NCBI RefSeq assembly: GCF_005952805.1
Contig: NZ_CP040709.1
Coordinates: 310,001 to 374,000 of the forward strand
Source of the DNA: Inhella inkyongensis
GTDB taxonomy: Bacteria; Pseudomonadota; Gammaproteobacteria; Burkholderiales; Burkholderiaceae_C
Direction: 5' to 3'
Length of the DNA: 64,000 bases
Part shown: piece after piece, positions 21,176 through 29,480 of the stretch
How positions within the stretch are numbered: position 1 is the stretch's first letter
Layout: each line of letters begins with the position of its first letter
Made by a program: the position numbers and the translations under genes
The notes under the pieces: model-generated
Database searches by the model: none
The model's input: the letters and a program-made list of their open reading frames with translations, nothing else
What the model was told of the DNA's origin: nothing

Positions 21176-21245
21176 GGGGTTCAAGTTTGAGGCCTGACCC
21201 CGCAAACGCAGGGGTTCAAATTTGAGGCCTGACCCCGCAAATGCG
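21176..21245 (+). repeat. two tandem copies of a 35-bp palindromic repeat
   Basis: Units 21176-21210 and 21211-21245 are identical at 32 of 35 positions. Each starts GGGGT and has ACCCC near its end and contains TCAA-N2-TTGA, so each can fold as a hairpin. They sit exactly where homology of rhs fragment D to the complete gene stops, marking a recombination or insertion junction. They resemble REP-like sequences; no matching transposase is in the window. Confidence 0.7.
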
Positions 21246-21249
21246 GAGG

Positions 21250-21740
21250 CGATGCAGGCTCAGGGGCACGCGCGAAGGCGTGCCGGTGTTCGAGCGCACG
21301 CGGACGTGCGCCGACCTGGTAGGCCGGCAGAGAGCCGGCCTGATGGGGGTTCAGCTCGGCAGCTTGGCCGAGTGGGCTGCCATGCGGCAGCTCTTCATGG
21401 TGCGATCAAGGTCGATGGTCCCTGCGGACGCACCTTCCCTGTTTCGCCGCTTTGCGGGATCCCGAAGGCCTCGCATCGCCGCCCCACGGTGGGGGACTTC
21501 TCGGTCAGGCTCGGAGGCCTGACTAGGTAGCAGCGCACGAAGGCGCCGCGTTGATGAACCGGTCCAACGCGCCCCGAAGGGCCACGGTGGGCGGTAGGCA
21601 GCCGGGCAAGCCGGCTGCAATGTCTTTGCGGGAGCGATCTTGCCAGAGCCGCGAGCGGCCACGCAAGTGGCCGGGCAACGTTGCGGAACGGCTTTACGCC
21701 GGCAGCCTGACCACAGGCGTGGTCAGGCTAGACCTCAACA
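21250..21740 (-). ncRNA. hairpin-array noncoding element, candidate structured RNA (copy next to tip C)
   Basis: No convincing gene in this 500-bp gap. At least nine closely spaced perfect stems occur, for example 21265-21271/21278-21284, 21294-21300/21305-21311, 21321-21328/21334-21341, 21355-21360/21367-21372, 21376-21381/21386-21391, 21598-21605/21611-21618, 21657-21662/21667-21672 and a 10-bp stem 21705-21714/21719-21728. The part from about 21286 to 21730 aligns in order with 34600-35090 inside the mobile element: the same GTGCGCC, AGGCCGG, CGCCCCAC...GGGGACTT and CCCCGAAGGGC landmarks, with stems kept but sequences changed. The minus strand gives C(UUCG)G loops. Strand and transcription are unproven. 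Confidence 0.45.
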
Positions 21741-21759
21741 CGAGCGCGCCACCATCGAT

Positions 21760-22002
21760 TCAGGAACGATTGCCAGAGGCTGGATCGGCGATGCGTACCT
21801 TCTTGATGCGGGTCTTCCAGAGCCCCCAGAACAGCGGTGCTTCTTGCAGCACAACCTCGACTGCGAGGGGACGACCATCGGCATCCGTGACGATGTACTC
21901 CCCACGCTCAACGTCGATGGGCTCCATGTAGGTCTCTGCCTCTTCGACCGAAGCGAAGGTGCTGACGTCCCCGTGGTCGTTGATCGAGATCGGCGTTTTC
22001 AT
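21760..22002 (-). CDS. putative immunity protein for Rhs tip C
   Basis: 80 residues, no family recognised. VEEAETYMEPIDVERGEYIV near residue 19 is a compact alpha/beta pattern. Its ATG overlaps the stop of rhs fragment C by one base (TGATG), i.e. translational coupling to the toxin tip, as is usual for immunity genes. It is followed by the hairpin array. Function inferred from position. Confidence 0.6.
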   Translation of the reverse strand: MKTPISINDHGDVSTFASVEEAETYMEPIDVERGEYIVTDADGRPLAVEVVLQEAPLFWGLWKTRIKKVRIADPASGNRS

Positions 22003-23240
22003 CAGAAGCGATCGCAGCCGCAGGTGTCAGTCGACTTCTTGTCCCAGGGTCTATGGCGACCGATGCCTTGGCCCGGCAGCGTGTTGCCGTTCGCGTCGGT
22101 ACCCCGGCGGTGATAGTGCGGATATCGACCCGCCGGATGACCCGTTCGATTTCCCCAAGGCGCGATTCTGAAGTTGCGACCGATGCTCAACTCAGCACCG
22201 GTTGCGTAGCCTCGGGTCGTCACCACTGCGCCAGCAACAAGACCGCCCAAGTACTCGGGCGACGAGAAGTCAACTGCATCGTTGGTGCCCATCAAGCCTC
22301 GAATGCCAGCGGTGATGCCCAGCGAAACACCGTCGCCGAACCCTGCGCATGCATTCACAACACCTTGCGGAATCGTCGGCCAGTCCGCAGGGTTCGTGAT
22401 GTCGAAGAGCCCGTAGGGATCGATGCCGCTGATGGGGTTCCCACCCACGTATGCATAGGTATTGATCCCTCCTTGGAGCCCGATGGGATCGGACTGGGTA
22501 TACCGCCCCAACTGCGCGTCGTAGTAGCGGTTCCAGTTGTACCAAAGCCCGCTCTCGGCATCGAGGTACTGCCCCGGAAAACCCAGCGCATAGCCGCCCA
22601 CCTGGTCCAGCGCCACCGTGCGGTTCCAGCCGCTCAGGGCGGCGCGCCAGGCCAGGGCGCCGGTGGGCGTGCTCAGCACTTCGGGGCGGCCCAGTTGGTC
22701 GGCGTGCACGTAGTACAGATTGCCGTTCTTCACCAGGGCCAGGGGCTGACCAAACAACCAGATGTGGGCGCTGCTGCCACCCGGGCCCAACTCGGCCAGC
22801 AACTCGCCACCCTGACCGTAGACATAGCGGGTGTCGCCAGCGGCGGAGCGCTTCATCGCCCGCTGGTTCAGGGCATTGCTCCAGTAGTTGGCCACCACGC
22901 TGCCATTGATGCTCAGGCTTTGCAGGCGCTCGAAGGCGTCGTAGCTGTAGCTGCGGCTGCCGTCCCAGCGGCTCTCGCTGGCCAGCTGGCCCAGCGCGTT
23001 GTAGGCCAGATTGCGCCATTGCGGTCCGCCCACTGCCGTCACCCGGTTGCTTCCGGCCGCGACGCTGGGGGCCAAATTGCTGCCGTTCTCGGTGCTGCTG
23101 ATGCGGTTGCCCACGGCGTCGTAGCCGTGGCTCAGGCTGTTGCCACCACCGCTGTAGCTGTTCAGACGCAGGCCGCTGTCATAGCCCAGGCTGGCGGATT
23201 GCGCCGGATAGGCCCCGTTGTTCAGGCTCAGGTCCTGTTG
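22002..23240 (-). pseudogene. displaced rhs fragment C (core remnant plus C-terminal tip)
   Basis: The core part (about 22500-23240) is nearly identical to the complete rhs and lacks ten codons in frame between two SLN codon runs. The variant 23-bp site (22477-22499, one mismatch) encodes TQSDPIGL and is followed by a tip of about 158 residues. The tip carries a Gly-rich helical segment ([19 protein letters not shown]) then a C-terminal domain with [19 protein letters not shown] and GIGRHRPWD, whose His/Arg clusters suggest a nuclease; the family is not certain. An open frame extends to 23381 but its first 40 codons are unrelated to Rhs. The 5' end and signal peptide are missing. Confidence 0.8.
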
Positions 23241-23377
23241 GGCGGCGACAGATCGGCGCCGAAAGTGAATATTGCAGGGCCGACTGTATAGATCCGCCCC
23301 GGCGCGAATTGGTGGTAGTTGGGGGGCAGCGCCAGATGCGATCTGGCGGCGTGGGCAGACTGTCGGGCCCTGAGGGC

Positions 23378-23806
23378 TCACTCGCCTACGACGCCAAACG
23401 TCACATCGATATGCAGGTCAAGCGCCTTCAGCATGTTGATTTCCGGTAATCCGATTTGCAACTCGCAGTCGGAAAGGTCGTCGAGTGCTCCTGCCGTTTG
23501 GAGCATGTAGACATCTACCCAGGCCTCCTCTACTCCTTCGACGTCCAGTAGTTGGCATCCTGCCCTCTGAACGGCTGCCTCAATGTCATGAAGGAAGTTC
23601 ACAAGGTGGTACTGCTCAGCCATGGCATCGCGTGCAAAGCTCCACACACCAAATTTGGCGAGTCGAGTTGGGTTTCTTGAATTGAACGGAAGGCCCTTTT
23701 GCTGAGCCCCTGTTGGTTCGAGACCAAGTGCGCAGCTCACATGAGCCGGCACGAGGTTGTCGCCGCGAAGGTACAGCCTGAAAGTGATGTCCAGACTAGT
23801 GGCCAA
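23378..23806 (-). CDS. DUF4279-family protein, putative immunity for Rhs tip B
   Basis: 142 residues matching the DUF4279 pattern: [20 protein letters not shown] near the start, a central [13 protein letters not shown] helix and a C-terminal IDVTFGVV strand. The start overlaps the 3' end of the tip-B reading frame by 11 nt, again the coupled toxin-immunity layout. The biochemical role of DUF4279 is unknown. The gap 23241-23377 beyond it holds only a short hairpin and no gene. Confidence 0.7.
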   Translation of the reverse strand: MATSLDITFRLYLRGDNLVPAHVSCALGLEPTGAQQKGLPFNSRNPTRLAKFGVWSFARDAMAEQYHLVNFLHDIEAAVQRAGCQLLDVEGVEEAWVDVYMLQTAGALDDLSDCELQIGLPEINMLKALDLHIDVTFGVVGE

Positions 23807-24230
23807 CGTTTAGATCTCCCAAGTGTTCACCGTTCCCGTCAATGACTTCCCCAGTGCCAGGATTTACGCCACAAGCATCGCCAGCCCTGGATCCCGGCTT
23901 GCCTTTGTTGTTGCCCTTGATGTTGTGGAATCTTTTTCTCCCGGCGTCTTTGCCAATGCCATTGCGGCGCCCCCACTCTTCAGCTCCCTTGTCCCCGGGC
24001 CAAAACCCAGAGGGCAATCTCGAGCTAAACATCCTGTCCAGCACCGCCAAGCCACCACCAACAATGGCGACCGTAGCGCCCACGTCCATTGCTGTGATAC
24101 CGCCCGCGATCCAGGGAATCGCCAGCGCCGGGAAGATCAAGCCGGTGGGATCCGTGTACTTGACGGGGTTCCCCCCGACGTAGCTGTACGTATTGATCCC
24201 CCCCGCCAGCCCGATGGGATCGGACTGCGT
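23796..24230 (-). pseudogene. displaced rhs tip B (former C-terminus of the resident Rhs)
   Basis: About 136 codons after the 23-bp core. The sequence continues [22 protein letters not shown], then a hydrophobic stretch with [14 protein letters not shown] (shared with tip D), and a charged C-terminal domain [20 protein letters not shown] ... [10 protein letters not shown] that may be the toxin. It is cut off from an Rhs core by mobile-element DNA. Reading upstream in frame reaches a TAA at 24387-24389, with only a GTG at 24248 as possible start. It is best explained as the original tip of the rhs gene before the element inserted at 24208-24230. Confidence 0.8.
24208..24230. repeat. 23-bp rhs-core att-like site, outer (old-tip) junction
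   Basis: Identical to 35855-35877 and 47502-47524. To its left is displaced tip B; to its right is the element end, which encodes GRSYTQ instead of the native LGRYTQ. Identity between the three sites stops exactly at both ends of these 23 bases: at 24207 versus 35854 on one side, and at 35878 versus 47525 on the other. This is the pattern of a recombinase core site. It encodes most of TQSDPIGL on the minus strand. Confidence 0.7.
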
Positions 24231-24357
24231 GTAGCTCCGCCCAGGCACCCATCCGCCGTAGTTGCAGGCGTTTTCCTGAGGCGTGACGCGGGGTTGCGGA
24301 GCGAAGTAGAAGACGGCCTCCCGTGGCGTGGTGGTTTTTTCTCCAGAGGCCCATTGT

Positions 24358-24404
24358 GCCCATCGCGCACGCGCGCGGGATGGGCGTTACCGCGCTGGCG
24401 CGCG
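24358..24404. promoter_or_regulatory. paired inverted repeats at the element's integrase end
   Basis: GCCCATC (24358-24364) pairs with GATGGGC (24379-24385), and a second GC-rich stem (about 24391-24404) follows at once. They lie between the 23-bp core and the small gene at 24458. They could terminate the integrase operon, or act as arm-type sites for recombinase or excisionase; the sequence does not decide. Also present in copy 2 at 36005-36051. Confidence 0.4.
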
Positions 24405-24457
24405 GTGGCGGCTAAGAGGAAGAAGCCCGGGGCGCGGCCAGGCTGCGGGCGGCGGGG

Positions 24458-24697
24458 TCAGCCCCCGTTGAACCAGGGGTAGCCGACGCGCTCGTAATAC
24501 TCCATCGCCATGCGGCGCTCGTCGCTGCCGTTGCTGCTGTAGCCGTCCGCGCGCGGGTTGTCGGCCCAGTTCATGATGCCGGCCAGGTCGGCGATGAAGC
24601 CCGTCAGCACCATCTCGGGCGTCACGCCGTCGCCATCGCACAGCTCGACGAACTCAGGCGGCAGTTGCAGGGTCAGGCGGTTGGTCTTGCGGGGCAT
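24458..24697 (-). CDS. small RHH-like protein, possible excisionase/accessory factor (copy 1)
   Basis: 79 residues. The N-terminus RLTLQLPPEFVELC, followed by VTPEMVLTGFIADLAG, fits a ribbon-helix-helix DNA-binding fold. The C-terminal half (DERRMAMEYYERVGYPWFNG) is acidic and aromatic. It begins 11 nt after the recombinase stop on the same strand and is the last gene before the att-like site, the place where recombination directionality factors are often coded. Family not recognised; role inferred from position. Confidence 0.55.
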   Translation of the reverse strand: MPRKTNRLTLQLPPEFVELCDGDGVTPEMVLTGFIADLAGIMNWADNPRADGYSSNGSDERRMAMEYYERVGYPWFNGG

Positions 24698-24708
24698 GGC
24701 GGGCTCGT

Positions 24709-25878
24709 TCAGGGATGGATGGTCGGGGTATCGGTGGCGGTGTGGGCGGCATCGGCCGCCGCTTCAGCCGCCAGGGCCTGCAGCAGCGCGTCAGCCGTGG
24801 GCTGAGGGTCAGGCGCCAGCGCATCGGCGTTCGCGCCTTGGCGGGGCTGCAGACGCGCCGGATGGGTCGCCGTGTGCACGGCCTTGAGCTTGCCGATGCT
24901 CACCTGCGTATAGACCTCGGTCGTGCTCAGGTCGGCGTGGCCGAGCAGCGCCTGGATGTAGCGGATGTCGGCGCCGGCCTCCAGCATGTGGGTCGCGCAG
25001 GCGTGGCGGAACAGGTGGCACGCGGCGTTCGGGTGCGTGGTCTGGAAGCGCTCCAGGTGGGCCCGCTCGATGGCGAGCTTGACGATGACGGAGAGCTGCT
25101 TGCCCTGCATCGCCTCGCCGTGCTTGGCCAGGAACAGGTGCCCGTCGTCGGGCAGCTCGACGTAGCGCTCGCGCACCTCGTAGAGGTAGCGGGTGACCCA
25201 GGCCACCGCGCGCTCACCGATGGGCACCACGCGGTCCTTCTTGCCCTTGCCCTGGCGCACGTGCACCGTGCCGCGCGGCAGGTCCACGTCGTCGATGTGC
25301 AGCTCGACCAGCTCGCTGCGCCGCATGCCGGTGCTGTAGAGCGTCTCCAGCATCGCGCGGTCGCGCAGGCCCAGGCCGGTGGGCTCCGTCGTGTCGCAGG
25401 TGTTGATGACCTGCTCGACCTCGGCGATGGTCAAGATGTGGCGCGGCAGGCGCTTCTCGGGCCGGGGCAGCTCCAGTTCGCTGGCGGGGTTAAACATCAA
25501 GTGGTGCTGGCGCGTGAGCCACTGGAAGAACACGCGCACGGCAATCAGCCGCTTGCCCTGGCACTGGAACGACAGCGGCAGGCCGTCGGTCTTGCGCCGG
25601 TAGTGGAAGACGTGCTGGCGGTAGCGCTCCAGCATCGCCCGCGTGACCGCCTGCGGCGTCATCACGGCGCGCTCTTCGCACCAGTCGATGAAGTAGCCCA
25701 CGTCGATGCGGCGGTTCTTGATGGTGTGCGGCGAGTAGTGCATCGCCTCGGCCCAGGCGATGAAGTCCACCAGGTAGCCGCGCCAGCCGCCCGGCGTCTC
25801 GGGGTCGCCTGCGTAGCGCAGCGGCCCGGGGGTCTTGCCAGGGCGGCGTGGGTTGCGGGTCTGGTCGGTGGCGGTCAT
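24709..25878 (-). CDS. tyrosine recombinase/integrase (copy 1)
   Basis: 389 residues with an N-terminal SAM-like core-binding domain (about 30-130) and a C-terminal catalytic domain. Catalytic residues are visible: Arg186 in STGMRRSEL, Lys near 212 in GKGKKDR, His288 and Arg291 in HLFRHACATH, His314 in LLGHADLSTT and Tyr323 in EVYTQV. It is XerC/D-like in sequence but has an extended C-terminal tail of about 50 residues. It is expected to catalyse integration and excision at the 23-bp rhs-core site 480 bp away. ATGA overlap with the upstream primase couples their translation. Confidence 0.93.
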   Translation of the reverse strand: MTATDQTRNPRRPGKTPGPLRYAGDPETPGGWRGYLVDFIAWAEAMHYSPHTIKNRRIDVGYFIDWCEERAVMTPQAVTRAMLERYRQHVFHYRRKTDGLPLSFQCQGKRLIAVRVFFQWLTRQHHLMFNPASELELPRPEKRLPRHILTIAEVEQVINTCDTTEPTGLGLRDRAMLETLYSTGMRRSELVELHIDDVDLPRGTVHVRQGKGKKDRVVPIGERAVAWVTRYLYEVRERYVELPDDGHLFLAKHGEAMQGKQLSVIVKLAIERAHLERFQTTHPNAACHLFRHACATHMLEAGADIRYIQALLGHADLSTTEVYTQVSIGKLKAVHTATHPARLQPRQGANADALAPDPQPTADALLQALAAEAAADAAHTATDTPTIHP

Positions 25879-28800
25879 TGCACTTCTCCGGTTTGCAGGT
25901 ACGACGGCGCGGCGCCGTTCAGGTGGGGTGGCCTTGCTGGGGGCTCGTCATCGAGCGGTTCGGCGGGAAGCCGCGCCAGTGCTGGCGTTGCGAGCGATGA
26001 CCCCGGCCGCGAAGCCCCCGCGACGAGAGCGCGTTGGGGCCGCGTTGACCCCGCGAACTCCACCCCTGCCCCCCGCGAACTCGCCGTCGTAGTCGCGGCT
26101 TCGGCCCCGGCTTCCAGCGCTTCGAGCTGCAGCGCGCCCACGTCGATGAGCCCGGCCAGGCGCGGCCGGTGCTCGTCGGCCGAACCGTCGAACAGCAGCT
26201 CGTACTCGAACGACTGGCCCCGCATGCCGCGATGCACCAGCAGGTATTCCATCGCCGTGAGGCGCTCCAGGTGCAGCCGGCACTGCGTGTCCGAGGCGCC
26301 TGCTGCGCGGCGCACCTCGGCGCGGCTGAAGCGGACGGCGCGCGGCTCGATGCTCTGCTCGACGGCCTTGGCCTGCACCAGGTGCTGCACGATGGCCAGC
26401 AGCTTGCGGGTCTGCGGCGGCAGCTCGTCCAGGGACCGGCCGAGCACCTCGTGCGCCAGGGCGTTGGCCTGCTCGATGTCGGCCAGCGTGACTTCGACGT
26501 ACTCGATGACCTGGCCGCCGACGCTGGCCGTGCGCACCGGCCGCTGATGCTGGTGCAGTAGCGCGAGCACGTCCATCAGCGCCAGGTACTTGCCGTGGTC
26601 GCGGCGCGTGCGCGTGCGGTCATCGAGGAAGGTCAGGCGGTCGGCGTAGGGGTTCACGACGGCGAGCGGTCGCAGCAGGCGCTGGGCGTTGCGGTGCAAG
26701 GCCAGCACCTCGCGTTTGTGCTGCTTGGCGATGAGCCCATCGAGCGTGCGGCCGAGCCGCTGCTGCCGGTGGATAGCAGCGGTCTGCTCGCGGCCTTCGT
26801 CCACGCTGAGCACGAGGCAGCGGTTCATCAGCTCTTCGTCGATGTCGATGGCCGTCGTCGTGAGGAACAGCATCACCGGGCCGCACACCTTGTACTGCTG
26901 CGTGACCAGGTTGCCGGCCGCGTCGGTGCCCGTGCTGGCGATGGTCAGCTCGCCTTCGCTCTGCAGGAGCTTCAAGGCGTAGGCCGCGCGGTGCGCGCCT
27001 TCCTCTTCGCTGATGGCGAGCACCTTGTGCTGCAGGTTCGTCTCGCCCATGTAGAACAGGGCTTGCCCCGTCAGCGCAGAGAACTGCACGCGCTCTTCCT
27101 CGGGCACGAAGGCCAGCACGGCATCCATCAAGCTGGACTTGCCCGCCGCACTGCTGCTCTGGATGACGACCGCGAGCGGGCGGTCGAGCTTGCGGCTGGT
27201 GGCCGCGAGGTAGCCCATGAGCTTATTCACGCGCTCGCCCACGACGCCGCAGGCCTCGAAGTCGGCCAGGATGCGCTGCAGCAGGTCCGGGCTCTTGAGC
27301 AGGTCCAGCGCCGCGAGCTCTTCGGCCTCGCTCAGCTCGGGCACCTGCGGCTCGGTCTTCGTCGCGGCCTTGATGCGCTCTTCCTGCAGCGCTTCGAGCT
27401 TCAAGAGGATGCGACCGATGTCAGTCTTGAGCACCTCGTCGCGCACGGCCAGTTCCTTGGCCGCCGCCGCGAGGTAGTGCGCGCGGTGCCGCGCGCTGTA
27501 CAGGTCCACCGTGTCCACGTAGTAGGCGTCGCCGCACGACACCAGCAGATTGACCTTCATCGTCTCGAAGGCCAGGTTCTTGGCCAGGCCGCGAACGCGC
27601 CAGCGGCGTTCGCCCAGGGCCAGCACCACCTCGTCATCCTTGACCTGCACCGGCAGTTCGGGCGTGGGCGGTGCGCTCGGCGCAGGAGGCGACGCCGGCA
27701 CGGCCGGCGCAGCGGCTGAGGAAGGAAGTTCCGGCATGGGCACAGGCGCAGCCGCTTCGACCTCGATGGCGACCTGCTCGCCAGGCAGCCGCGCAGGCGG
27801 CGTGCCGGCACCGAGCCAAGCGGCCTGGCGCACCAGCAGCGGCAGGCTCTTGGCGGCGGGCTGCACCTTGCGCGCGTATTCGTTGGCGTCGAGCCCCTTG
27901 GGGAACTGCACGCGGTAGCAGTCCACGCCCTGGGCCATCAGCGCCTCGGCCAGCTTCGCCGCGCCGCGCTCGCCCGCGTCGTCGCGGTCGAACGCGATGA
28001 GCACGCGCCGGGGGCGCCCGTCGATGGGACTGGCCAGCAGCGCACGCAGCTCGTCGGTCACGCCTTCGACGCCATACGCCGTCGTGACGTGGCGCAGGCC
28101 CGCGCACCAGAACGTCAGCGCGTCGATGAGCGACTCGCACACGATGACCTCTTCGCTGCCCTGCACGCCATCGAGGTTCCACACGCCGGCATGCGGGCCG
28201 GGCAGGTAGAGGTGTTTGGGCGTGCCAGGACGCAGGTTGTCCAGCAGCTTGCGGCCGTACACCTCGACCACGTTGCCCGCCGCGTCGAACACCGGGATGA
28301 CCAGGCTGCCCGTCAGGTGCTCGTGGCCGCTGTCGCGGTAGATGCCGATGCGTTGCAGCTTGGTCCGCAGCTCGTTGCCGGCGACGCGGTTGCGCTCGGG
28401 CAGCCGCAGGCCCAAGGTGCGGTTGGCGTAGCCCAGGCGGAAGCGCGCGACGGCCTCGGGGTCGCCGATGCCGCGCGCCTGCAGGTAGGCCAGCGCCTCG
28501 GGCGCCTGCAGCAAGGTCTGGTGGTAGTAGTCGATGACCTGGCCGAGCAGGGTCTGCTCGTCGGCATCGAGCGCCACCGGTGGCGGCAGCGGGCGCGTGC
28601 GGCTGCGCTTGGGCGCGTCGCCCGCTTCAGCGGCTGAGGAAGGACCGGCTTTAAGCAGCTCGACGGCATGGCGGAAGCTCACACCCTGCATGCGCATCAC
28701 CCAGTCGATGGGGCCACCGGCCGCGCTGCAGCCGAAGCAGTGCCAGAGGTTCTTCGCAGGCGTGACGACCAGGCTGGACGTGTCGTCGGCGTGGAAGGGG

Positions 28801-28919
28801 CAGCGGCCCAGCCAGTCCTTGCCGGCCTTCTTCAGCTCCACGCCGCTCTGCTGCACGAGCTGCTGCACGTCGATGTCGGTTTTCAGGCGCTCAAGCTCGG
28901 TGTCGGGGATGCGGGCCAT
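25875..28919 (-). CDS. CHC2/TOPRIM primase fused to P-loop ATPase (copy 1)
   Basis: 1014 residues from ATG 28919 (MARIPDTELERLK), preferred over an upstream in-frame ATG at 28985 that runs into the operator. CHC2 zinc finger: Cys40-x2-His43 and Cys61-x2-Cys64. TOPRIM: VIVCESLIDAL near 240 and LIAFDRDDAGERG near 300. A Pro/Ala linker near 420 leads to a C-terminal ATPase with Walker A SSSAAGKSS near 590 and Walker B KVLAISEEEG near 640. Such proteins prime DNA synthesis; on a mobilizable element they serve replication of the circular or transferred strand. It is divergent from the XRE gene across an operator. Confidence 0.88.
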   Translation of the reverse strand: MARIPDTELERLKTDIDVQQLVQQSGVELKKAGKDWLGRCPFHADDTSSLVVTPAKNLWHCFGCSAAGGPIDWVMRMQGVSFRHAVELLKAGPSSAAEAGDAPKRSRTRPLPPPVALDADEQTLLGQVIDYYHQTLLQAPEALAYLQARGIGDPEAVARFRLGYANRTLGLRLPERNRVAGNELRTKLQRIGIYRDSGHEHLTGSLVIPVFDAAGNVVEVYGRKLLDNLRPGTPKHLYLPGPHAGVWNLDGVQGSEEVIVCESLIDALTFWCAGLRHVTTAYGVEGVTDELRALLASPIDGRPRRVLIAFDRDDAGERGAAKLAEALMAQGVDCYRVQFPKGLDANEYARKVQPAAKSLPLLVRQAAWLGAGTPPARLPGEQVAIEVEAAAPVPMPELPSSAAAPAVPASPPAPSAPPTPELPVQVKDDEVVLALGERRWRVRGLAKNLAFETMKVNLLVSCGDAYYVDTVDLYSARHRAHYLAAAAKELAVRDEVLKTDIGRILLKLEALQEERIKAATKTEPQVPELSEAEELAALDLLKSPDLLQRILADFEACGVVGERVNKLMGYLAATSRKLDRPLAVVIQSSSAAGKSSLMDAVLAFVPEEERVQFSALTGQALFYMGETNLQHKVLAISEEEGAHRAAYALKLLQSEGELTIASTGTDAAGNLVTQQYKVCGPVMLFLTTTAIDIDEELMNRCLVLSVDEGREQTAAIHRQQRLGRTLDGLIAKQHKREVLALHRNAQRLLRPLAVVNPYADRLTFLDDRTRTRRDHGKYLALMDVLALLHQHQRPVRTASVGGQVIEYVEVTLADIEQANALAHEVLGRSLDELPPQTRKLLAIVQHLVQAKAVEQSIEPRAVRFSRAEVRRAAGASDTQCRLHLERLTAMEYLLVHRGMRGQSFEYELLFDGSADEHRPRLAGLIDVGALQLEALEAGAEAATTTASSRGAGVEFAGSTRPQRALVAGASRPGSSLATPALARLPAEPLDDEPPARPPHLNGAAPSYLQTGEVQ

Positions 28920-28990
28920 CGGTATTTCCCAGTGCGTTGCTCGGTCTTTGGTCCAACAGGACGGAGTAAATAAATAACTCCACATCAGGA

Positions 28991-29007
28991 TACTCTATCG
29001 TAGAGTA
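28991..29007. promoter_or_regulatory. 17-bp palindromic operator between primase and XRE gene (copy 1)
   Basis: TACTCTA-TCG-TAGAGTA is a perfect 7+3+7 inverted repeat in the 136-bp gap between the divergent primase (start 28919) and XRE regulator (start 29056). It sits in the only AT-rich stretch of the element. It is the obvious binding site for the XRE protein, which would then repress both the recombinase/primase operon and itself. Copy 2: 40638-40654. Confidence 0.65.
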
Positions 29008-29055
29008 CGAACAAGGCACCGAGACGCTTTGCCCCTTCAGGCCGGACCTAAGCTG

Positions 29056-29451
29056 ATGCACACCACAACCCCTCCCACCCCGGCCGTGAACGTCAAGGAC
29101 GAGTCTTTCTTCAAGGAGTTGGGCCAGCGCATCGCCTTGGCCCGCAAGGAACACAACATCACGCAGGTGCAACTGGCCGCCACGCTGGGCATCGCCCAGC
29201 AGACGCTGGCGCACTACGAGGGCGGGCGGCTGCGCCTGCCGGCCTCGCTGCTGCCCGCGCTGTCGCAGGAGCTGCAGACGCCGGTCGATGTGCTGCTGGG
29301 CCAGCCGGCCAGCGCCAAGGCTCCGGCCAAGCGCGGCCCGACGCCGCGCCTGCAGCAGCGCCTGGAGCGCCTGGCGCAGTTGCCGCTGCCGCAGCAGCGC
29401 CTGGTGATGAACATGCTCGACGCCGCTCTCGGTCAGCAGCCCACTCGCTGA
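29056..29451 (+). CDS. XRE-family element repressor (copy 1)
   Basis: 131 residues from ATG 29056; the frame is open slightly upstream but only with a TTG. HTH_3 domain at about residues 20-75 (LARKEHNITQVQLAATLGIA then QQTLAHYEGG), followed by a Pro/Ala-rich linker and a C-terminal helix LPQQRLVMNMLDAAL. It is the only plus-strand gene of the element, divergent from the primase operon and convergent with the relaxase, the usual place for a master repressor. The palindrome at 28991-29007 is its likely target. Confidence 0.85.
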   Translation: MHTTTPPTPAVNVKDESFFKELGQRIALARKEHNITQVQLAATLGIAQQTLAHYEGGRLRLPASLLPALSQELQTPVDVLLGQPASAKAPAKRGPTPRLQQRLERLAQLPLPQQRLVMNMLDAALGQQPTR

Positions 29452-29480
29452 CCCGCCGCACCTTCTTTAGCGGCTGAGGA

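Noticed and set aside
21222..21530. 102-codon plus-strand frame in the hairpin array
   Set aside because: Arg/Pro-rich, no similarity; consecutive perfect stems and the match to 34.6-35.1 kb explain the sequence better.
22002..23381. Fragment C as an intact, independently translated gene from 23381
   Set aside because: The first 40 codons are unrelated to Rhs, lack a signal peptide and precede a broken core junction; treated as a pseudogene.
24208..24230. Plain homologous recombination in the rhs core as the cause of the unit structure
   Set aside because: Shared identity is only 23 bp and stops sharply at both ends, and a recombinase gene lies beside it; long core homology, as in fragments C and D, is absent at the element end.
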